A DNA stretch of 54,612 bases, from positions 1,713 to 56,324 of the forward strand of contig RBZT01000468.1 of the NCBI GenBank assembly GCA_003693705.1, given 5' to 3'. Within the stretch, counting starts at the first letter, position 1, and each line of letters starts with the position of its first letter. The stretch comes from Polymyxa betae. Taxonomy: Eukaryota; Endomyxa; Phytomyxea; Plasmodiophorida; Plasmodiophoridae. This document shows positions 23,694-34,700 of the stretch, in pieces. Made by a program: the position numbers and the translations under genes. A model generated the notes under the pieces. The model was not told the DNA's origin. It saw nothing but the letters and a program-made list of their open reading frames with translations, and did no database searches.

Positions 23694-24131
23694 TTAATGA
23701 AACTGGTCGGTGATTTCCGCGATACATTGCCTGAGCTGTTGGTCGAACAATTGGCCTTTGATAGGCATATCCATTTCGTAGAAGGGATTTTTCAAAGCAT
23801 AATCCGTATAAATTTGATATAATCGCTGCAGAAATTTCACCATCTGAGGGCTGTCTGAAGCTCCAACAACCACGAAAGTGACACCTGTGATAGTCTTCAT
23901 CGCCTTTAACGTCGTTCGTTCAGTCTGCAAAGTATGCATGCCGGATTTCTTGGGATTGTCGCCGAATACGACCAGCTCGGACGCGATCGTCGACAGCCCG
24001 TGGAACGTCGATGCAAGACGAAGCTGATCGTTCAGCGATGACGCTGCTGGGTTGGCAGTCGGCCGAATCGTTTGCGAATAGATGAGACCGCCGGCTCGGT
24101 TGATGATAAACACCGAGTATAAGACAACCAT
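23694..24131 (-). CDS. TRAPPC4: TRAPP subunit 4 (Trs23/sybindin family)
   Basis: An intronless 145-codon gene. TRAPPC4/Trs23 is a core subunit of the TRAPP complexes, which activate Rab1/Ypt1 at the ER-Golgi and Golgi. The longin-like fold opens with MVVLYSVFIINRAGGLIYSQ, the typical sybindin first strand and hairpin. RLASTFHGLSTIASELV and MHTLQTERTTLKAMKTITGV follow, then the highly conserved FVVVGASDSPQMVKFLQRLY and YALKNPFYEMDMPI. The length equals that of the shorter family members (yeast Trs23 has an insertion that is absent here). Nothing looks broken. The stop lies 46 bp before the LRR gene's first ATG, so the two may share 3'/5' untranslated sequence. Confidence 0.9.
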   Translation of the reverse strand: MVVLYSVFIINRAGGLIYSQTIRPTANPAASSLNDQLRLASTFHGLSTIASELVVFGDNPKKSGMHTLQTERTTLKAMKTITGVTFVVVGASDSPQMVKFLQRLYQIYTDYALKNPFYEMDMPIKGQLFDQQLRQCIAEITDQFH

Positions 24132-24227
24132 TTTGAAACTGGCGACGCTATAAAGGCGCTCTAGAGGCCCAGCCCCCTTCCCCCCAGTAATGATGTTACA
24201 GTACGTACGTATAACAAATCAGATTTA

Positions 24228-24513
24228 TTACTCTGTATGGTCTTCTGCAGGAGGTTGCTCAACAATCCCATCTAACAGGTCGCATTCTTTGATCCTGTTT
24301 GTTTAAATGCAATCAGGATGAAGGGAGCTTCACACGTTTGGTGTACCTGCGGCAGGCGAAAGCGACGAAGCTCCGATCCGGCTGAGACAACACCCCGATC
24401 CCTGATATCGGATCGAGTATCTGCAGATGCCCTTGCCGCGATTCGCCATCGCTGGCCGTGATTCGGACGAGAGTGCCTAACGCCACATTCTGAAGCACGC
24501 TCGGTGTCTCCAT
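24228..24513 (-). CDS. Gemin6-like Sm-fold protein
   Basis: Exon 1 starts METPSVLQNVALGTLVRITA at 24513. A 52-nt phase-2 intron (24346-24295, GTACAC...AAACAG) joins it to a tail ending GIVEQPPAEDHTE, with a TAA at 24228. The product is about 77 residues. VRITASDGESRQGHLQILDP then ISGIGVL follows the Sm1 pattern of Gemin6 (VxVTASE....GxxxxxDPVSxxIVL), and the Sm2-like part is SFVAFACRRIKECDLLDGI. Gemin6 pairs with Gemin7 in the SMN complex, which loads Sm rings on snRNAs; human Gemin6 has a further C-terminal domain not seen here. Another LSm-type protein remains possible. It is divergent from MKS1, with 174 bp between starts. Confidence 0.5.
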
Positions 24514-24687
24514 TCAACCAGCATTCGGAGTGCGGCAATTTAAAACCAGAATTTGATGTTTATCATCCAGTTTGTATTTCAAGCATCCTACATTACATTC
24601 TGAAGTGGGCTGAATCTCATGTGACAGGATGCTTTGGGCTGTGTCAATGGCGAGTGATTTGCCAATCTCTGCAACAGCGGAGGATCG

Positions 24688-26864
24688 GTGAAGATGGAGC
24701 CACGGCCGACCATGCCCAGCATGGTCGCGACACGATATTTCACCAGCAGCCCAATCGATAATCTTTATATACAAGTGACGTTGAAGAAATCGAGAAACCA
24801 ATCGGATCTGACACAGTCCCATCGGACTACCTTCAAATCAGCAATGCTTCGACTACGAAGGCAGCGAACTGAGAAAGCCAAATTTGATGGCTTAGCAAAG
24901 ATTGTTGAACATCCGGTACCGGGGCTTGTTCAAAACGAATCCGGAGGCTTCTCTGAGCTTCCACACTTGAAAGAGGTTCGTCTGTGCATTGTCAATAAAA
25001 CTGACAGGTCATTTAATCTGAATCAGGCAGAAATTCAGCGAGTAATTTCATGGCAAGAGAAACTGTATACAGCAAGGTATAGAAGTTCCAAAGTGCTTTA
25101 TAAAAAAGTGAACGAACTCAATAGGGAGATTCTCACGAAATGCCATTCGAAGTTTGAGCCAAAATCGCATCTCGATAAAACGTATGAAGCTGATATCAAA
25201 GCTTTTCTGAAACGCCAGTTTCCAACCAAGATCGATGAAGCTGAGACAATGTCAAGAAATTACATCCTTGCTCAGGGTGGTGTCCTGTTGTCGACCAAAG
25301 TCGACGTCGATGATTATGTGTGACAATCGTTTCGCACGAACGCGCTATCAAACTGATCGTTTGGTAGATTCATCCAACAACGCTGAGGGAGAATGTCACC
25401 ACATCAAATAACGAAAATTTGAATCCGTTAGCTCTGCGACGAGCGCTGGGCTCGTCGTCAGCCAAACATGAGCGATGCATCAAGATGTTCGTAATTGCCT
25501 GCGTCGACCTTCCCGATAACGAAAATGACATCAAACACTGGGCGAAAGTCGGTCGCCATTTCCGAAATGGCTTCTAATATGAACTGGCCCATAGGTTCAG
25601 CAATGTAGCTACGAACAGATTCTTTATCAGATCAATGCATATGATAACGGCATGTACGAGATCGCACCGGGTTTATCTACCGGATCGACAACGGATCATA
25701 CGCCTCATGTGTTCCGGAGCCCGGCTGGCGTTTGGTACGAATACTGGATCGAGAATGTCGCCAAACCGCCTCCTCGAATAAAATCGACCAACCCGAAATC
25801 ATTGCAAACGCCGGTACTTTGCCCTGACGCTGTTTATACTGTTTCTTATTCTCGACCAGGTTCATTTGGCAAACCGACCTCCTCGTGATCACGTTCAATT
25901 GAATGTGTTTGGGGAGATTCTCCAAACCGAGGATGTTGACGCCGACAATCTCTGGATCGAATATCAGATCGATCTTCCAGATGGATGGCAGTGGTCGAAA
26001 CTGGACCTGAATCGAATCGAGTCGTCACTGACGCAGATCTCGAGCTCAACTGAAGCCCCCGGCCGTCGTCCGCGACAACCTTATCGTACGATGATTGGAT
26101 CCCCAAATAGATGACAGCTCATGAGTATTCAGGAATATGCAATTTCGCATTTCCTATAGAGTTCGAGCTATTGGGGCGGCCGGAAGATGATGTATTATCA
26201 TGGCCGACAATCTATTTTCAAGTGAATTCGACAGATTTCTGGGAATGTGATCGTGCTGAAGGCTACACATCGATTCAGGTTTGTGGAATTTCGCTCTTAA
26301 TCTGTGTCGTGATGATGTCGGGCCTAATAGATTCCATCGGCTGCTGGAAGCTATGAGATTCGGTCACAATTGTGGAGACCCAGTGGAAGTTGGTCAGATG
26401 AAAGAGCCCGATTTTTTCTCGGGTCATGTCCAGCCTTGAAAGATATCGTTCAAGGAGGGCTGCCTTGTCAATCTCGAGATGTAATTCTGTGGCAATCTAC
26501 AATGCTCATTTATTGATAAACTGACAGAAGGGAACGTTCAATCGATACGGATTTACGACAATCCAGAATGGATCGTTATTGGTGCGTCTTAATGTGGTTC
26601 TAACATTGAATACTGCTTCTGTACAAGGAAAAGGTGTTGTTCAAAAGAAGATGCCGTTGATGTTGACTTCCGGTATTGATGAGGCTCTACGAAGACAAAA
26701 AGCATTACTCGATGCAATCGAGGTAGTTTTTAATTTTGATTGTTCCTACAAATATTGATATAGTATAGGCATTACGTGTGTCGTCATTAGCCGGTCAACC
26801 TGAACCAAAACAGAATGGGCCGAAAGTCTTGGGAATTAATCGGAGGCTATCGTTAAACAGGTAG
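24688..26864 (+). CDS. MKS1: MKS1 ciliary transition-zone B9 protein
   Basis: MKS1 is a B9-domain subunit of the transition-zone gate at the base of cilia. The N-terminus SPIDNLYIQVTLKK and the landmark VISWQEKLYTARY match the family. YEQILYQINAYDNGMYEIAP precedes the B9 domain. The B9 domain is assembled across a 46-nt phase-0 intron (GTACTT...GACCAG) into VHLANRPPRDHVQLNVFGEI, LWIEYQIDLPDGWQW and, after a phase-1 intron (GTACGA...ATTCAG), NFAFPIEFELLGRP and SWPTIYFQVNSTDFWECDRA. The C-terminus is YEIRSQLWRPSGSWSD and KGTFNRYGFTTIQNGSLLVR, ending RRLSLNR with a TAG at 26862-26864. One join just after 25320 was not resolved. Together with SPAG17 it shows that the organism builds motile, gated cilia. 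Confidence 0.85.
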
Positions 26865-26928
26865 AACAATACAGAGCCATCGGCTTCATATAATCTCCAT
26901 CTTGAGCTTAGCTATCAGCCAGAAATGT

Positions 26929-27654
26929 TTAGGATTGGTCGATACAGCCTAATGATAGCTTTCTTGGTTTTCGGCGAAATAGTTTGCCAACTGACTGCAT
27001 CTCGGATCTGGTGAGATTTGACAGATTCAGCGATCGGGCCATATTGGTTAGGCTTGGGTGACGCCTGTGCTCTCGATCTGCTCGGTTTTGGTGAAAGTCG
27101 AACTGTTCACATATGTCGTCCTTGAATTCTGGGCACAAAGTTACAAATTGTGCAATGATGGCAGCGTCTTCATCAGATACGATTTTGGGCTTCTTCTTGA
27201 ACTCAATTTGGTTCGTCTCTGATGATTTGTAGCCTGGTGCAACTAAGCGCTATTATAAAGCACATTACAAAATCGACCTGGTAGAATATTCATTTGTGAC
27301 AGAACATCATGCAAATCATCTGTACGAATACGACGATCAATATCGCAGATTTTGGCGATAATCGATTCAGATAGAAGTGTATTGGATCTGATATCAGTTT
27401 TCAGTGGTGCTATGATAGCTTCCATCTGCTTCATAGTCGTCATATACACATCCATATCTTTGGCGGATTCGCCCATCTGGGAATCCCCTTGCTGATGGCT
27501 GGACCGATTCAATATGAAACCATCCTATGACTGAACGCATCTCCATCCATCCTGATTCTTCATCCTGATCTTCGGAAGTGATACCGGCCTGGAATCTCTG
27601 AAGCTGGTAAAGCGACAATGTTTCTATGATGTTTGCAGAGAACTCTGCAAACAT
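26929..27654 (-). CDS. Hypothetical small helical protein
   Basis: Not recognised. Exon 1 reads MFAEFSANIIETLSLYQLQR from 27654. A middle exon holds KDMDVYMTTMKQMEAIIAPL and IIAKICDIDRRIRTDDLHDV. A 35-nt phase-1 intron (GTCGAT...GCTTAG) then joins to APGYKSSETNQIEFKKKPKI and a basic C-terminus (LFRRKPRKLS) with a stop at 26929. The middle is amphipathic helix, probably coiled coil, and the tail is Lys/Arg-rich. The first join is unresolved by frame. A subunit of a small helical complex (kinetochore- or mediator-like) is a guess without direct support. It faces MKS1 tail to tail, 64 bp apart. Confidence 0.45.
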
Positions 27655-27986
27655 CTGATCTGATCGTTAAATTGATCTCTCTAAGGCGGGTCGACGATGG
27701 GCTTGTCCAATCAGCATCCTGTCTGATCGCCCATTGGGTTGCAATGGACCCATGTAGAATTAGTCAGATATGAAACTGGACAACGAAATGAGTCATGGTT
27801 CAACGTCCAAGTCTATGCAGTGCCTGAGTCACGGCGGACGTACTGGCTCGCGAAATTTGTCGCTCAGACAGCTCTCTGAGCAGAACACAAGTCAATTTAA
27901 CTTTAATTTCCATCATCGTCGTTGTTTCATTTATTAATCGTTCGTTCATCATCTTATTCAATCAACACCAACACACGGAGACAGAT

Positions 27987-29778
27987 GGCGTCACCGACCG
28001 CGGCCAACACCAACGCCAGCAACAACGGCAGCACTGTCAGTGTCAACAGCAAAGCCTCCAATCAATATATTCGTAAGACGCCTTCGGCGTTCCTTCCCCC
28101 ACGAATCTGGGCCGAATACAGCCCACGACCACAACACGAAGCCGACGACGATCTGTCGTCATCGTCGGACTCGGAATCGTGGCGTCGGCAACCGCGCCGG
28201 ACCCGGTCTGCGTTCTCAAGCGCGGCCGTGTTCCCGTTCCCCATAGACCACGCGCAGGCCGACGCCAAAGATAAACAGCCGCAGCGATCATATTCGTCCA
28301 AGAAATGGACCGATGCGAGCTCGGCGGTTGGGACGCCGCGCGACTCGTGGCCGGCGTCGCGTTCGAACTCGGTCCGACTGGACTTGTCAGCGATCGAGTC
28401 GTCGGCGGTGCGTTCCTTCAACACCAAGATCAACTTGCTTGCTCAGCAAGGCAAGCACCGCGAAGTCCTCGAGATGATTGACGAAGCGCGCGCCAGCGGT
28501 GATAAATCTCTGCAGGAGGCGCTCAACACACAAACGTTCACGATTCTGGTGAAGGCGTACTGCAACAATGGCAATCTCGAAGCCGCCGAGTACATGGTCG
28601 AGGAGATGCGCTCGTTCGACGAGCACCAACGTCCGAATCGGTTCACGTTGAACACCCTTCTGAACGGGTATGTGAAGCGTGACCAGATGAAGAAGGCGGC
28701 GGAGCTGTTCCGGTCGATGGTCTCCAGCTCTGATGTCAAGCAGCGCCCAGATCATGTCACCTACTCGACCATCATCAAAGGGTTCGCTGGCGCCGGCGAC
28801 ATGCGCAGCGCCGAGGACCTGTTCAGGACCCTGGTCGACCACGCGGACGAATCGTGCCGGCCCAATATCGTCATGTGCAATACGGTCGTGAAAGGATGGT
28901 GCTTCAAGGGCGAGATGGCACAGGCCGACGCCTTGCTTGATGAGATGGCCAGCAGCGAGAAGCTCTGCTCTCCCGATGTCATCACGTTGAACACCATCAT
29001 TGACGGCCACGCTAAGAACGGCAACGTGCAGCTCGCCGAGCAATACTTCCAGCGCATGCAGGCGGGCGAGTTCGCCGGCATCCGGCCCAATCAGGTCACG
29101 ATCAATTCCATGATCGACTGCTACACGAAATCCGGGAAGATGGCCAAAGCTGAGGAGCTTTTCTTCATGCTGGAGGATGGCAGCGATACCGAGCTATCGC
29201 CCTCTCCCGTCACGTACGGTGCCATGATCAACGGATACGTCAAAGCCGGCGATCTACGTAAAGCCGAGCTGTTGTTCTCGCAGATTAAGAACCATCGCGA
29301 CCCGGCATGTCGCCCGAATCAGGTCAGCTACACGACCATGATCGGAGCGGCCGCTAAGTCCGGTCAAATGGACAAAGCCGAGAAGCTGTTCGAGACCATG
29401 CTGGCGATCAGCGACCCGAACTGTCGCCCGAACAATTTCACCTATTCCATTCTGATCGACGGTTATTGTAAGCTGGGCAACATGGCTCGGGCTGAGCAGC
29501 TGCTCTCCCAGATGCAAGCGTCGTCAGATCGGCAATGTCGCCCGAATCGCGTCACTTTCAATACGATGCTGCATGGGTACGGCCGAGCCGGCATGAACGA
29601 CAAGGCCGAGGTCCTGTTCCAGTGCATGCAGCGCCATCCGGATCCTGCATGCCGTCCCAATACGATCACTTACCGCACCATGATGCATATGAACCGATCC
29701 CGAGGTAATGCCAGCCAGGCGCAGAAGTTCGCCGATATGATGAATGTCGTCGATAAGCGCAACTCGGGCCGCCGTTAA
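27987..29778 (+). CDS. Pentatricopeptide repeat (PPR) RNA-binding protein
   Basis: An intronless gene of about 597 codons from the ATG at 27987 (MASPTAANTNASNN). PPR proteins bind single-stranded organelle RNA and act in its processing, stability or translation. After about 190 low-complexity residues (Ser/Asn/Arg-rich, possibly targeting plus linker) come eleven PPR units, each opening like VTYNTLIxGYxKxGxMxxAE. The units are 38-39 residues, not 35: an extra SDxxCRPN-type turn closes each one. Good examples are FTYSILIDGYCKLGNMARAE and VTYGAMINGYVKAGDLRKAE. The gene is visibly richer in G+C than its neighbours, which also creates long antisense open frames. No editing (E/DYW) domain is present. 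No clear amphipathic presequence was seen, so organelle targeting is inferred from family. Confidence 0.9.
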
Positions 29779-30115
29779 AAAACGCCAACTGTAATCCCAA
29801 CATGCGACGATGATGATTTATCCAATTAATTTCGCTATTAAACCTAACTCAATCGTTAGCAACTCTAATAAGTCGAGCGAGCGTGAAAAAGCGATGAGGT
29901 GAGGAGCAAATTTGTTAGCGAGATTCGAATGCAGACAGGGGAGCGCCATGCTAAGAAGAGCTTGTCGCCATGCACTTTTTATATCATCAGTATATATATT
30001 GAAGATGATCATGAGAAACTTGACAGTAAGAATTATTAGAACATCGCTATACATCTGGGTAAATAGATAGTCGGTCGTTGAACCTGACCAAGAAGCATTG
30101 CCATTGTGAGAGCGC
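29779..30115. other. Convergent 3' intergenic
   Basis: 337 bp between the PPR stop and the stop of the RBR ligase on the other strand. It is AT-rich with no gene seen, and both 3' ends should lie here. Confidence 0.4.
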
Positions 30116-32217
30116 TCAGTGCAGGTCTTGAGCCGAGGTCAGACCCTGCTCAATTGCTTTTATCACATTGTCACGATATCGCAGCACGACGCGAGTGTAG
30201 TTCACGATCTCGGAACGCGCTTTGTTATCAAGCAGTTCCTCAATAGGTTTCTCACTCAACCCATGCAGGAATTCAGTGAATTTTTCAAGACGTTCTTGAT
30301 GTTGTTCAAAAATGTCCTTTTCAACTGCGTTTTCAAGATAGAACCCATAAGCATAGGTCCACATCAGCACACGACGACAAGCAACAACAGCATTAACCTG
30401 AGCCCTATCAAGTCAATTTTATGGATCAGCGAAACGGCCGCCTACCGCATTCAGGACGAACTGGACATCTTGGTAATTGGTTCCCTGAATGTCACGAAGC
30501 TGCTGCATTCTAGTTTCCGCGTCTTGCCTCGTCTTTCTGGCGAATTGGATGGACTTCTGATGGTTATCGAATCTTGTGAAATAAAACATGTACCTATTGA
30601 ATGTAAGCGATACAGTTAGTCCTAACAGTGGATTTGTACTTTTGCAAAGCGTTTCTCGCTTCCTGCATTTTCTGCTCTTCCTTTTCCAAAACCGTACTAC
30701 TTTCTCCTTTGGCTTTCGCTTCTTCATATTTGTTACAGCGGTAGAAACTGAAGTATTCTGAGTGACCCGATGTGAAGGAAGGAATTGAGAGACCCACCCT
30801 CCTGTGGCACTGCCATGCTTGCTCCATTCTCCTTTACACAGCCAGCAGAAATCGTATTTGCAAAACCGACAGGTCATATGATTGCAACCTTGGTTTTTTT
30901 CAATATTAACCTAAGGTGATGTCAAACAAGCAGGCACCTTCGGTACTCCTTCATCTACCTGGCATTTGGGACACCTTTTTGTATTGGCAATTATCCAGTT
31001 GACATTCTCTGAGTCGGTAGAGTTCTTCACCATCCACGTGCGAACCAGTTCGCAAGAGCACGGCCTGTGCCCTTCCAACTCGCATTTGAAGCAGAACACA
31101 TAGCCGCATCGACATTCGATTTCTTTTTCTGCTCCAGCCTGAACAAAAACGTAAACGTGCGAAGAAAGAATATAAAGAGATAAGTTCAAAAACCATTTAG
31201 AAAACAACAAAAGAAAGCGAACCTTGATCTCAATGATTTTGTCACAATCTGGGCTAGGACACCATTTCATCCGTGTCCGGTTACCCTGAACGAACCCGTC
31301 CAAGATCCATTGCTTGAACTGAACCCTCTTATAGACAGGCAATAATCGTATCTGAAGCTCGGCAGGGATAACAGCTCCACATTTATAGCTCGGACACGAT
31401 GTAAACACAGCTTGCGGGCCCTGAAAAATACCGATTTAAATGCAGTTTTCAGAAAAGAAATGGAATATCACAGCTTATGCTTGCAAAGAAAGACATAACG
31501 GACCTTGCCAAATTCGGCGATTATCCATTTCGACCAACAATCATTACAGAACCGATGCCCGCATGTAAGACCCAAAGTATGAGGCAAAGGAACTGATTCA
31601 AGACAGAGCGAGCATGCGAACAATGAGCTCTTGCGAGTCTGCGGTAAAGTCTTGTCGATGGCAACATCTGCCAATCCGCACGTTAGGCGAATCTAAAAAG
31701 CGAATATATGAGCAAGTTGAAGATTTGAAAACCATTGCAACAGTACTAAATCATGCAAAAGAATTCATTCAAAGAAAGCGATAACTGCTTGGCAGTAATA
31801 ACACATAATATCGAACTCATAACTCAGAAGACACAGATCGACCTTTTCGGCGTCGTCAAGCCAATCGTTAATGAGCTTTTGAATATTCCATCGATAATGC
31901 CTCAACAGCGTGGACGCCTCATTAGGTGATACGAACAATTGCTCGACAATTCGACTTATTAGCAGAGACTGCCTCTCCTGCAAATCCTGTTCGGTCAGGA
32001 TTTCATATGACTGCTGTCTGGAGCGCAAACAGCTCGAATCTGTTAGATTCTGAAGTTGAGACGAATCCAATGTCGCCCATTCGGCTAAAAAAAAGTGAGT
32101 GAGGTTTGTGCATCAGCTAGGAAGAAAAATACAGGATTCATCCTGGTCTTCATCGTCCCATCCAGTATCCGATAAGACCTCATTGGTTTCATCTTCGTCG
32201 TCAAATTTCATATCCAT
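30116..32217 (-). CDS. Ariadne-family RBR E3 ubiquitin ligase
   Basis: An RBR ligase passes ubiquitin through a cysteine thioester in RING2. The start is [20 protein letters not shown] at 32217, the acidic N-terminus typical of Ariadne. A UBA-like segment follows ([20 protein letters not shown]). RING1 is [20 protein letters not shown] then RFCNDCW. The IBR includes [23 protein letters not shown]2 is CPKCQ joined over an intron to [20 protein letters not shown], with the catalytic Cys in GCNHMTC intact, then FCWLCKGEW. The Ariadne domain follows ([47 protein letters not shown]). The gene ends with a TGA at 30116. It has many short introns. Domain order matches human ARIH1 throughout, so orthology to ARIH1/Ari1 is likely. 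Confidence 0.9.
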
Positions 32218-32566
32218 CACCGACAGCCTGAGTCGGCGAAAATGGCCAACAACGACAGTAAAACCAGACGAAGGAGTCGGTTTCAAAACGTTCTGGTCAA
32301 AGTGAGGGCGATTGACGCAGCCTTTGCGATGGAGAAAGAGTCGAAGACCCAGGCAGGAGGGCTGCGCGATATTCATCCACATCATCTCATAAACCTGGGA
32401 TGTTCTTTGCCCGCAAACTGATAAAGGGCGCCTAGGCAGGCATTGAGACAGTCGCCAACACAAGTAGAATGTTGGCGATGGATACGATGCCGAATTCAGT
32501 TAAATTTATGTCTTCAATATATTATAAATGTTGAGTTCGGATCATTCAAACACCATATTATTGGTA
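32218..32566. other. Intergenic between two minus-strand genes
   Basis: 349 bp between the Asteroid-like stop and the RBR ligase start. Open frame extends upstream of the RBR ATG to 32463 (MCWRLSQCLPRR...), but the acidic ATG at 32217 suits the family better. This is the likely RBR promoter and leader. Confidence 0.35.
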
Positions 32567-34273
32567 TCACAAGAATGACGAAAGTTCCTGATGGAATACA
32601 GCGCCATCAAAGCAATGCTCCAGCTTAGAGCAAGCCAGAGGCCATCCCAGAAGTGAGTTTGCCACTTCGGCCAGAAGCAATGCATGTCGGAATACAGCGC
32701 ACAGCCTGAGAGTATGGATGTACAGTCTGGAAGAAGACGACGTCGTTTGCTTGTCATTCCCGCTTTGAAGTGTCTGGTGCATTTTGATCAAAGCTGCAGC
32801 AACTGCTTCAACGCCAGTGCACGTAACCAGCAAATACCTGATAACATTCATGAAGATGCTATCAGTTCGCCACACATCCTGTTCGTCTTTTCCAAAAAGC
32901 ACGAATTGCAGAAGTTGTTCTCTCTTTGCGGGACTGATATTGCAATCGTGGCACTCCTGGATGACGTCGATGTTACAGCTAAGTCCAGTACGCGAGCTTG
33001 TTCGTCCATCTTTTTCCTCGGCGATGACAACGTCATCGAATTCGATCCCGAGCCCAGCCTCGGTAATGGACCACTGAGTAAGTCCATCAGACATAACGAG
33101 ATAACATAGACGTTCCCGAATGCCAGAGAGCGCATTCGACACGAACCGAACGTCTTCCGGGGTTGAATATCCCACGCCAAATGGAGCAGAAATATACCTA
33201 TTCATATACACATCGACTGCGAAGTTGCAGCACAGATTACCAGAGCAATGCAGTTTGAAAAGCGTGGTATTAATCAAAGCAGTGACAGGTTCTGTTTCGT
33301 ATTTTGGAACTCCTTCCGCTTCAACAATCTGGTATAAGCGCTTGGCTGTGGCCTGGTCGCTGATAGAAGTTTGAATGAAATGCTTTAAAAAAGCCATCGC
33401 ATCTTCTTGTGGCCTTCTGCTGTGAAATGATTTTGCGGCAAGAAGAATTTGTTCCAGTACGCCTTTTGTAGATGAACGAAGCCGCAGCGTTTTGTGCAAC
33501 CTCTGAATTTCGGGCAAACTCTCAACTACGATATCGTTTCCGCTTAGGCTGGCCACAACAGGCAGAAAAGATGCTGGGAACCCCAACAAATTTGCAATCG
33601 CTCGGACCCGATATAAACGACCATATATCGAGCCATCATCATCAAAGATCAACGATGATAAAGGGATATAGCCGCCTTGCTGATCAAAGATGAAATAATC
33701 GCTGTCTTCACCAACAACGCCTAATGCCCTGACTTCATTACATAACCGAACGCATTCGTTATCTGCTTCGTACAGGGCGACCGAAAGTGGAATCTTCATA
33801 TCGCGAAGCACTTGCATTAGAACAGCCTCGCTTAGATCCGTACATCGTAACCTTTCCACGTTGATCTCAGCCAGATGGCTTTTCTGAGAATATGTGTTCA
33901 AGCAGCATTTAGACACTGCTGATTCAACTGATTTCGCGCGGGACATAGCACTTTGACGACGAAGAATCCTCGTTGTATGTTTGAATGTTGACTGAATCCC
34001 GTCGAACACTACCCATATTGGACAATCTGCAGCGATAAAAGAAGATATAAAATCGCGGACGATTTTAGCGAATTCAGGTAGGCAACCACCGGTGATGGCA
34101 TGAAGGGAAAGCGGGTTCAGCTGACGCAGCCGAGACTCCAAATAGTACAGAAGACTGCCAGCATCGAAAACCAAACCGCGCCTTCCATGTGTATCCGAGC
34201 CAGAGAGGTCTAATCGAAGAGAGACTTGAGACTCATAGCGACGTATTAGGCGACAGAGGCCACGAACCCCCAT
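32567..34273 (-). CDS. Asteroid-like PIN/FEN-fold nuclease
   Basis: An intronless 568-codon gene. MGVRGLCRLIRRYESQVSL is the classic FEN/XPG-fold N-terminus, as in ASTE1/Asteroid. Acidic metal-site candidates are in LVFDAGSLLYYLESR, IWVVFDG, VALYEADNECVRL and VVGEDSDYFIFD, which is the Asp/Glu order of PIN-like structure-specific nucleases. SLSGNDIV follows, where FEN1 relatives have a GNDY-type motif. The C-terminal half has no catalytic motif that I recognise. Human ASTE1 is a structure-specific endonuclease connected with limiting DNA end resection. Length and fold agree with that family. It is tandem with the RBR gene, whose start lies 350 bp downstream. Confidence 0.8.
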   Translation of the reverse strand: MGVRGLCRLIRRYESQVSLRLDLSGSDTHGRRGLVFDAGSLLYYLESRLRQLNPLSLHAITGGCLPEFAKIVRDFISSFIAADCPIWVVFDGIQSTFKHTTRILRRQSAMSRAKSVESAVSKCCLNTYSQKSHLAEINVERLRCTDLSEAVLMQVLRDMKIPLSVALYEADNECVRLCNEVRALGVVGEDSDYFIFDQQGGYIPLSSLIFDDDGSIYGRLYRVRAIANLLGFPASFLPVVASLSGNDIVVESLPEIQRLHKTLRLRSSTKGVLEQILLAAKSFHSRRPQEDAMAFLKHFIQTSISDQATAKRLYQIVEAEGVPKYETEPVTALINTTLFKLHCSGNLCCNFAVDVYMNRYISAPFGVGYSTPEDVRFVSNALSGIRERLCYLVMSDGLTQWSITEAGLGIEFDDVVIAEEKDGRTSSRTGLSCNIDVIQECHDCNISPAKREQLLQFVLFGKDEQDVWRTDSIFMNVIRYLLVTCTGVEAVAAALIKMHQTLQSGNDKQTTSSSSRLYIHTLRLCAVFRHALLLAEVANSLLGWPLACSKLEHCFDGAVFHQELSSFL

Positions 34274-34700
34274 TTGCTGCTACGGAAGAAAATCCGAAAG
34301 TCGCGGATTTTCTTTCATATTCTCCATTCTTCACTTCATCGAATTAGCGTTAGCTTCTTTACCGCCAGGCGCCAAGCGTGAATAAACAGATGGCATGTAT
34401 GCAGTTGATGACAATCAGACTTGAGTTATCCGATGACGCTGTTCTTCAATGCCATGAAATCACTGAGCGGTTCACCATCTTTGCACTGATGTATTCTCGT
34501 TCGAAATGGCTTGCAAAGGCGCATGTCGACTTCTTTTTTCTGAAATGACACTGAACGTGATTGGGAACGTTGGAACGTGTTCAGAACTGCTTGTAATTCC
34601 TGTAGGTACCCGGCAAATCTGTACCGAAACGATCTTTGGTAGCGAGCAACTATTCGGGCTCCTCAGGATCTTGTCACTAGCGGTTCAGAGGTCCTTGGTT
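34274..34700. promoter_or_regulatory. Divergent promoter region
   Basis: 427 bp separate the Asteroid-like start (minus) from the channel gene start (plus), so both promoters are expected here. No specific element was identified. Confidence 0.35.

Noticed and set aside
28387-29043. 218-codon open frame antisense to the PPR gene
   Set aside because: It mirrors the G+C-rich codon pattern of the PPR repeats and has no family resemblance or own start context.
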